A stretch of DNA of 41,007 nt from the NCBI RefSeq assembly GCF_000346295.1, contig NZ_ANOG01000641.1:1-41007 (forward strand), in the 5' to 3' direction. Positions 35,922 through 41,007 of this stretch are shown one piece after another. Position 1 is the stretch's first letter. Each line of letters opens with the position of its first letter. This DNA is from Rhodopirellula maiorica SM1 (GTDB lineage: Bacteria; Planctomycetota; Planctomycetia; Pirellulales; Pirellulaceae). Position numbers and translations under genes: made by a program. The notes below the pieces were generated by a model. It made no database searches. It was not told the DNA's origin and saw nothing but the letters and a program-made list of their open reading frames with translations.

Positions 35922-37748
35922 ATGACAAAGTCTTCTTACTTTTATGACGTTATTGTCATTGGTGCCGGTCATGCGGGCACCGAAGCTGCTGCCGCAGCGG
36001 CACGTGTGGGAGCAAAAACCGCGTTGTTGACGACAAATTTGGACACCGTTGGCCAAATGTCCTGTAATCCCGCCATCGGGGGTGTTGCCAAGGGGCAGAT
36101 TGTCCGCGAAGTCGATGCGTTGGGCGGATTGATGGGCCTGGCGATCGATGCGACCGGTATCCAATTTCGCTTGCTCAACTGCCGAAAAGGCCCGGCGATG
36201 CACAGTCCGCGGGCTCAAGCGGATAAAAAAGCCTACCAAAATCACATCAAATGCCAGATCGAGCAGCAGGCTAATCTGCATCTGCGGCAAGAAACCGTCG
36301 TGGACCTGATCACCGAAACGGTCGACGGGAAAACCCGAGTCGCGGGAATCAGCGTCGTGGGCGATGCCGAGTACCGGGCGCCCACCGTGATCCTGACCAC
36401 GGGCACGTTCCTGAAAGCGATCATGCATACCGGCGACGCCAAAACATCTGGGGGCAGGGCAGGGGAGGGGACCACCACCGGGATCAGCGGAGCGCTAAAT
36501 CGTTTGGGTTTCGAGGTCCAACGGTTCAAGACCGGAACGCCGCCCCGGCTGAATTCGCGGTCAATCGATTACTCGAAACTCGAATTGCAACCGGGTGACG
36601 ACAATCCACAACCCTTTTCGTACCTGACCGGATCGCTGGATCATTGTGACCAATTGCCGTGCCACATTGCCTATACCAACGACGCAGTGCATGAATTGAT
36701 TCGAGCCAATTTGGATCGGGCACCGATGTACAGCGGTCAAATCAATTCACGCGGTCCACGCTATTGTCCATCGATCGAAGACAAGGTGGTCCGCTTTGCC
36801 GACAAAGATTCGCATCAACTGTTTCTCGAGCCCGAAGGGCGTCAAACCGAAGAGGTCTACGTCAACGGGATCTCGACCAGTCTGCCGCGTGACGTCCAAG
36901 ACCAAATGTTCCGCATGATCAAAGGGCTCGAGAATGCTCAAATCATGCGGTACGGGTACGCCGTAGAGTACGACTTCTGTCCGCCCACGCAGTTGTGGCC
37001 CCATTTGGAGAGTAAGGCCGTCGAAGGATTGTTCTTGGCGGGGCAAATCAATGGCACCACCGGTTACGAAGAAGCGGCCGGACAAGGATTGATCGCCGGG
37101 CTGAATGCCGCTCGCAAAGTTGCCTCAAAGACGCCTTGGGTGCCCACGCGTGACCAAGCCTATATCGGGGTCTTGGTCGACGATCTGGTGACCGCCGGAA
37201 CCGACGAGCCCTATCGTATGTTCACCAGCCGAGCAGAGTATCGATTGCTGCTACGGCAAGACAATGCCGACCGCCGGTTGACCGCGGTAGCCGACGAACT
37301 TGGTTTGATTGATGCAGCACGTCGCGATCGTTTCGCCAACAAGTTGTCACAAATCGATCGAGGGATGGAGCTATTGAAGAGTTCACGCGTCGACAATACA
37401 CCGGGTGATGTCTATCTGCGTCGTCCCGAAGTCGATTGGAATGTAATGAGTAGCCACGTCGAAGGACTGCGTGAAATCAACGAAGATGCCGCCACGCAAT
37501 GTTTGTACGACATTAAATACGAAGGCTACATCACGCGGCAAAAGATGGAGGTGGAAAAGCACCTTCGTCTAGCAAGCAAGCAGATTCCTCAGGCATTCAG
37601 TTACGACGCGATCGGGCCGCTGCGTCAGGAAGCGCGAGAGAAACTCAATCGAGTTCGGCCGCAGAATCTCGACCAAGCCAAACGGATCAGTGGCGTCACC
37701 CCAGCCGACCTTGCCTTAGTGCTCGCCCACCTGGAACGAAAACGCTAG
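35922..37748 (+). CDS. mnmG: tRNA U34 carboxymethylaminomethyl synthesis enzyme MnmG
   Basis: MnmG (GidA) works with MnmE to add the carboxymethylaminomethyl group to U34 of certain tRNAs, using FAD, NADH and methylene-THF. The 608-residue protein has the FAD motif VIGAGHAGTEAA (about residues 12-23) and the signature block MSCNPAIGGVAKGQIVREVD. GTFLKAIMHTGD and FKTGTPPRL follow, and then the second family signature AGQINGTTGYEEAAGQGL. The C-terminal helical domain that contacts MnmE and tRNA ends near ADLALVLAHLERKR. It is complete and of normal length. mnmE is not in the window. Its stop lies 6 bases from the stop of the convergent rhomboid gene. Confidence 0.97.
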   Translation: MTKSSYFYDVIVIGAGHAGTEAAAAAARVGAKTALLTTNLDTVGQMSCNPAIGGVAKGQIVREVDALGGLMGLAIDATGIQFRLLNCRKGPAMHSPRAQADKKAYQNHIKCQIEQQANLHLRQETVVDLITETVDGKTRVAGISVVGDAEYRAPTVILTTGTFLKAIMHTGDAKTSGGRAGEGTTTGISGALNRLGFEVQRFKTGTPPRLNSRSIDYSKLELQPGDDNPQPFSYLTGSLDHCDQLPCHIAYTNDAVHELIRANLDRAPMYSGQINSRGPRYCPSIEDKVVRFADKDSHQLFLEPEGRQTEEVYVNGISTSLPRDVQDQMFRMIKGLENAQIMRYGYAVEYDFCPPTQLWPHLESKAVEGLFLAGQINGTTGYEEAAGQGLIAGLNAARKVASKTPWVPTRDQAYIGVLVDDLVTAGTDEPYRMFTSRAEYRLLLRQDNADRRLTAVADELGLIDAARRDRFANKLSQIDRGMELLKSSRVDNTPGDVYLRRPEVDWNVMSSHVEGLREINEDAATQCLYDIKYEGYITRQKMEVEKHLRLASKQIPQAFSYDAIGPLRQEAREKLNRVRPQNLDQAKRISGVTPADLALVLAHLERKR

Positions 37749-37754
37749 CACTCA

Positions 37755-39110
37755 CTACTGCGATGCTGAGATTTGTTTCAGCAGCTGGTCACGCATCGTG
37801 ATCACTTTTTGATTGGCCTCGTTCCTCGCGTCCGGTGGAATCACGATCCCCCGCAACGTGGTCGTGGCCGCTTGCCGATTCTTTTGAACGGTCCATTGAA
37901 TTTGGCCGATTCGCAATCGGGCCTGATGCGATTGAACTCCACCGTGAATCGCCATGATCGTCAGTGGGCGAATTGCTTCGATATACATTTTTTTGCTGGC
38001 TAGCAACTTGGCGTAGGCTGCCAACAGCGTGTCCGATAGACCGTTGCTGAGTTTCAGTTGTTCAAGTTTCAGAAAGTGTTGTTGTGCTATTATTGCACTT
38101 GATGAATCAACCGCCTGCCTCAGCAAATGCACCAGCCGATTGAACTCTGGATGGTCCTGTGGCTTGGGTGGCTCCGTTGCAACCACAGGTGCATTTGACT
38201 TCGTACGCAGTCTCGCGAGCAGCGGATTGACACTGGGTTTCGGAGCAGGTTGGGGGGCCTTCGGTTCGGCTTTCGCAGTGGCGGGGCTCGATGCGACCGC
38301 GGTGTTCATGGCGACGGGAGTCGGGCGTTTGCCCAGGGCCGCAGCGATCGGGTCCGCGTGCTCGGACTTTTGGCGTGACTTTGCAATCCGCTGCTTATCG
38401 CTGCAAAACAGGTTGTACTCTTGCAACCACGCGTTTCGAGAAACGACGTCCCAGCCCTCACAGTCCACCCAATCTTGCCGCAGCATCAATAGGCCTATCG
38501 GCAATCCTACCGCCACGCCGATCAAGTGCAACATTTCTGACGACATCGAAAATCCTCCGATCGCCAGAAACACAAGCTGCATCATGAGGAACGCAGATGC
38601 GAGGCTGATGATTCGTACTTCGAACGTTCCCATGCGAAAGCCCACCAGCCAGAAGCAGTCCATTTCATTTTCGGGCGCCCACAACATCGCGATTACCAGC
38701 AACGAGAATATGACGCCCGTGGCTCCGAGCGCACCCCCTTCGTTACCCAGGATAAACATCGGAAGCTGAACGATGATTCCACCCACCAAGGCCATCAACA
38801 GGTACAACGCCAGAAACGGAAGGTTCCCGATCTTGCCTTCGACCACCAATCCGAACGCCCACAGAAACAGCATGTTGCCCAGCAGGTGCATCAGATCGGC
38901 GTGCATAAACGCGCAGCTAATCCACTGCAACGGGTTGATCGTGTCGAATTGAAGGATCAGCCACTCGATCGACTCGACCTCGATATTTCCCAATGCGACC
39001 TGAAGCGTGGTGAGGCAAAAAATCACAATATTGGTCGCGACTAATCCGCCAGTCACGATCGGCAGGTGGTAGACCGGAGCGTCGGTCGTGTAGGGGGCGA
39101 TCAGGATCAT
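37755..39110 (-). CDS. Rhomboid-family protein, catalytic Ser replaced by Thr
   Basis: The 451-residue protein has a six-helix rhomboid domain (about 15-210) and a long cytoplasmic extension. The helix-2 motif H-x4-H-x3-N is present in HADLMHLLGN (H70, H75, N79). In helix 4 the usual G-x-S-G nucleophile motif reads GATG: the codon at 38718-38720 (minus strand ACG) gives Thr131 where Ser is expected. The helix-6 His is kept in LHLIGVAVG (H195). Active rhomboids use a Ser-His dyad, so this may be an inactive relative, or Thr may serve as nucleophile. The C-terminal part (about 220-451) is Pro/Ala-rich and then helical, possibly TPR-like (LLAAYAKLLASKKMYIEAIR). ATG 39110 has no clear ribosome site. 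Confidence 0.88.
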   Translation of the reverse strand: MILIAPYTTDAPVYHLPIVTGGLVATNIVIFCLTTLQVALGNIEVESIEWLILQFDTINPLQWISCAFMHADLMHLLGNMLFLWAFGLVVEGKIGNLPFLALYLLMALVGGIIVQLPMFILGNEGGALGATGVIFSLLVIAMLWAPENEMDCFWLVGFRMGTFEVRIISLASAFLMMQLVFLAIGGFSMSSEMLHLIGVAVGLPIGLLMLRQDWVDCEGWDVVSRNAWLQEYNLFCSDKQRIAKSRQKSEHADPIAAALGKRPTPVAMNTAVASSPATAKAEPKAPQPAPKPSVNPLLARLRTKSNAPVVATEPPKPQDHPEFNRLVHLLRQAVDSSSAIIAQQHFLKLEQLKLSNGLSDTLLAAYAKLLASKKMYIEAIRPLTIMAIHGGVQSHQARLRIGQIQWTVQKNRQAATTTLRGIVIPPDARNEANQKVITMRDQLLKQISASQ

Positions 39111-39628
39111 TGGCTGATGATTGCACGCGGGGAATTGGACGCAGCGGCTCCACAGGAGTACAGGCTAATTGGAGCATCCGGAAAAGTCGTGTTCCACTAT
39201 TTCTCTGCTTTACACGGCTCACAAAATCCAAAAAACGCGGGCCGGATTCCTTAAGTTCCGATCAATACGGGACTTATGGAATTCAAATCGATCTTGACCC
39301 ACTGTGTCAACTCGATAGAATTCGTTGGTGAGGCAAGCTTGGTAAAGCAGGGGGACTCGGAGTTTCTTGCTGCTTGCGTTTTTCGCACACTTTAGCTCGG
39401 TAACGTGCTAGTGCGGGGAACAGGAAGGTTGCTAAACAAAGACTCGTGGTGAACGGTTGGGTGACTTGTGTATCGGATGCACAACGAACCATTAACTTAC
39501 ATTTGCTAGCAAGTGACATCATGATGGTCTGTCTTTGGACCAGACACGCTGTATTGGGCTGCATGTTGCAATAGCGGCGGGGTCGTGTTCAAAGCTCCAG
39601 GATTCACAATGTAACGGCTCGTCATGCA
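39111..39628. other. Gene-free leader before the HTH-receiver gene
   Basis: About 520 bases separate the rhomboid start from the ribosome site at 39629. No credible gene was found. It contains a good candidate sigma-70-type promoter at 39294-39321, which would give a long untranslated leader of about 320 bases. No clear riboswitch motif or intrinsic terminator is seen; the RNA was not folded. Confidence 0.45.
39294..39321 (+). promoter_or_regulatory. Candidate sigma-70-type promoter
   Basis: TTGACC (39294-39299), a 16-base spacer and TAGAAT (39316-39321) match the -35 and -10 consensus at five of six bases each. It points at the HTH-receiver gene. Planctomycete promoters are poorly characterised, so this is tentative. 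Confidence 0.35.
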
Positions 39629-39634
39629 GGGAGG
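39629..39634 (+). promoter_or_regulatory. Ribosome binding site before the HTH-receiver gene
   Basis: GGGAGG directly abuts ATG 39635, too close to serve it, and lies 12 bases before ATG 39647, where recognisable HTH sequence begins. It therefore supports 39647 as the start, although the spacing is longer than ideal. Confidence 0.4.
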
Positions 39635-39646
39635 ATGGTTTCTGCC

Positions 39647-40234
39647 ATGACCATTAAGACGGTCTTCACGACAGGCGAAGCGGCCAAGATTTGTAAGGTC
39701 AGCCAGCAAACGATTATCCGTTGTTTCGACAACGGTTCGTTAAAGGGGTTTCGTGTCCCCGGAAGTAAATTCCGACGCATTCCACGTGAACAACTTTTCA
39801 TGTTCATGAAGGAAAACGGAATTCCCACCGACGCACTTGAAAGCGGCAAGAAGAAGCTGCTGATTGTTGACGACGATCAAGATTTGGTCGAATTGATCAG
39901 CGAAGGTTTCTCGCGTGACGGACGCTTTGACATCCGCACCGCAAACAACGGCTTTGACGCTGGAATGGGAGTGAAAGAGTTTCGCCCCGATCTGGTGATC
40001 TTGGACGTGATGTTGCCCGATATCAACGGCAAAGAAGTTTGCCAACGGGTTCGTAGCGATCCCGCCATGGACATGGTTAAGATCCTGTGTATCTCGGGGA
40101 TGGTCGAGCACAACAAGGTCGACGCCTTGAAAGCCGCCGGTGCCAACGATTTTATGCAAAAGCCGTTCGCGATCGATGATTTGATTAATCGTTCGTGCGA
40201 CCTGCTCGAAATGGAACGCGGCGTGATCAATTAA
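39647..40234 (+). CDS. HTH-receiver response regulator (reversed domain order)
   Basis: The 195-residue cytoplasmic protein has an N-terminal excisionase/MerR-like helix-turn-helix (residues 1-58), with TTGEAAKICKVSQQTIIRCFDNGSLKGFR and the wing VPGSKFRRIPREQL. A CheY-like receiver domain follows (about 70-190). The receiver is complete: acidic pocket D75-D77 in IVDDDQD, phospho-acceptor D120 in VILDVMLP, Ser150 in CISG and Lys172 in QKPF. Most response regulators have the receiver first and the output domain last; here the order is reversed. A sensor kinase has not been identified; the gene that starts at 40516 may be one but is cut off. Phosphorylation would presumably control DNA binding or dimerisation. 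Confidence 0.9.
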   Translation: MTIKTVFTTGEAAKICKVSQQTIIRCFDNGSLKGFRVPGSKFRRIPREQLFMFMKENGIPTDALESGKKKLLIVDDDQDLVELISEGFSRDGRFDIRTANNGFDAGMGVKEFRPDLVILDVMLPDINGKEVCQRVRSDPAMDMVKILCISGMVEHNKVDALKAAGANDFMQKPFAIDDLINRSCDLLEMERGVIN

Positions 40235-40280
40235 ACTGGTCACGCAAAAACGGAATTCGGCTTCGCTCCAGCATCGCAGG

Positions 40281-40323
40281 ATAGGCTCTCAGCCTGTCAA
40301 ATTAGCATAGGCTTCCAGCCTGT
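40281..40323. repeat. Two copies of a 17-bp palindromic repeat
   Basis: ATAGGCTCTCAGCCTGT (40281-40297) and ATAGGCTTCCAGCCTGT (40307-40323) differ at two central bases. Each contains AGGCT-NNN-AGCCT, a perfect 5-bp inverted repeat around three bases. The pair sits just after the HTH-receiver gene and may be an intergenic repeat family or a weak stop signal. No T tract follows. Confidence 0.7.
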
Positions 40324-40515
40324 GATCGCCGCCGCGAAGCCCAACCCGATTTTCGATGTCGTTACTAAACGATTCGGAAACCCACACGCGATTTCCCGTG
40401 GCCCTGAAATTTTTACGTTGACAAAGCATCACCTCTCGGTGACTGAACCAGGCGACTTGCCTGTGCAGGTGGTGCAAACAGATACAAGTGCGACACGGAT
40501 GGTCTTCTTAGCGTG

Positions 40516-41007
40516 ATGTCCCCAACCCACTTGTTGCCCAGCCTGCGTTTCGAATCCAGTCGATGGTGGCTGCCACGCTCGCTGGTGGCCACCGAATGTT
40601 TGACGGCGTTGCTGTTGCGCAGCCATGAATCCGGACCGCTAGCCTTTGGCGAGCACGCCGATCAGGGCAAGCACCTCGAGCAAGATATTTCAGGCGACGT
40701 CGCACTCACGCCGGATTCGGTCACGCTGCAGCGAACGATCGAAGCGTTGCGGACCGATCCGCCGCTGTTGGTCTTTGCCGCCGCGTCGTTTCCCGGTGAT
40801 TCGACATCGTTGTCAGGCCTAGCGGCTTGGCTTGCCGAAAATGCGATCACGCGGTTTGCCGATGGTGATGCATTTTTAGGTGCGCCCGTGGTCACGTCGG
40901 CGATCCGTTCACGCTGGAGTGAACTGAATGCTTATTTCAGAACATTGCCAGTCGAACAATGGCTTGCCAATGCGACGCTTTGGCTCGAGGCGACCGGACC
41001 AAGCGTG
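40516..41007 (+). CDS. Hypothetical protein, cut by the right edge
   Basis: An open frame starts at ATG 40516 and continues 164 codons to the edge without a stop. The translation begins MSPTHLLPSLRFESSRWWLP and is Leu-, Ala- and Trp-rich, with LVFAAASFPGD and LAAWLAENAITRF. I recognise no domain. Regular amphipathic helices and balanced composition support real coding, and its place 281 bases after a receiver-domain gene allows a signalling role, for example the N-terminal region of a sensor kinase. That is only a guess. In-frame GTG 40513 is a possible alternative start. Confidence 0.6.
   Translation, partial: MSPTHLLPSLRFESSRWWLPRSLVATECLTALLLRSHESGPLAFGEHADQGKHLEQDISGDVALTPDSVTLQRTIEALRTDPPLLVFAAASFPGDSTSLSGLAAWLAENAITRFADGDAFLGAPVVTSAIRSRWSELNAYFRTLPVEQWLANATLWLEATGPSV

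Noticed and set aside
39521-39545. Hairpin-like GTCTG...CAGAC in the leader of the HTH-receiver gene
   Set aside because: Only five base pairs with competing pairings; not distinguishable from chance by eye.
1-41007. tRNA, rRNA, CRISPR, insertion sequence or prophage
   Set aside because: None was recognised by inspection on either strand: no tRNA-like cloverleaf, spaced direct-repeat array or transposase or integrase motif was found. A dedicated RNA search was not possible here.

Overview
The window looks like a chromosomal segment from a marine planctomycete of the Pirellulaceae (Rhodopirellula and relatives). The grounds are a giant surface protein with a variant of the planctomycete LEPR-XLL N-terminal motif, a single-subunit glycyl-tRNA synthetase, the HpnCDE squalene route, a 3-keto-disaccharide-hydrolase-domain lipoprotein, a sulfotransferase, weak or absent Shine-Dalgarno sites and short, mixed-strand operons. 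This is inferred from gene content; no rRNA or other marker gene is present. I found no tRNA, rRNA, CRISPR array, transposase or phage gene.

Layout. (1) 1-12465, minus: one uninterrupted reading frame of at least 4155 codons, running off the left edge. It encodes an extracellular giant with PPC-like beta domains, beta-helix-like stretches and a metallopeptidase-like segment whose zinc motif is ruined. (2) 12.9-16.1 kb, plus: a TPR lipoprotein candidate, a nested inverted repeat in a gene-free gap, glycyl-tRNA synthetase, then a 17-bp tandem repeat. (3) 16.2-19.2 kb, minus: a putative glycosyltransferase followed by an MsbA-like ABC exporter. (4) 19.5-23.6 kb, minus: hpnC-hpnD-hpnE and a DUF2585 membrane protein, divergent from ispH (23.8 kb, plus). 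Together these are an isoprenoid-to-squalene block. (5) 24.8-28.2 kb: a charged protein of unknown function, a duplicated DUF1080 lipoprotein and a sulfotransferase whose 3' end overlaps the lipoprotein start. (6) 28.4-32.1 kb, plus: a MazG-like protein, a membrane protein with a GATase1-like fold and an ABC ATPase, probably one operon. (7) 32.2-35.8 kb, minus: a secreted proline-rich protein with Ig-like modules, then DNA polymerase III delta. (8) 35.9-39.1 kb: mnmG converging on a rhomboid-family protein whose catalytic serine is threonine. (9) 39.6-41.0 kb, plus: an HTH-receiver regulator and a gene cut by the right edge.

Most of the segment is housekeeping (translation, tRNA modification, replication, isoprenoids) plus envelope biology. 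I see no defence island or mobile element. The strongest candidates for new biology are the degenerate metallopeptidase site in the giant, the Ser-to-Thr rhomboid, the ABC ATPase with a GATase1-like membrane partner but no adjacent permease, and the nested inverted repeat before the glycyl-tRNA synthetase gene.
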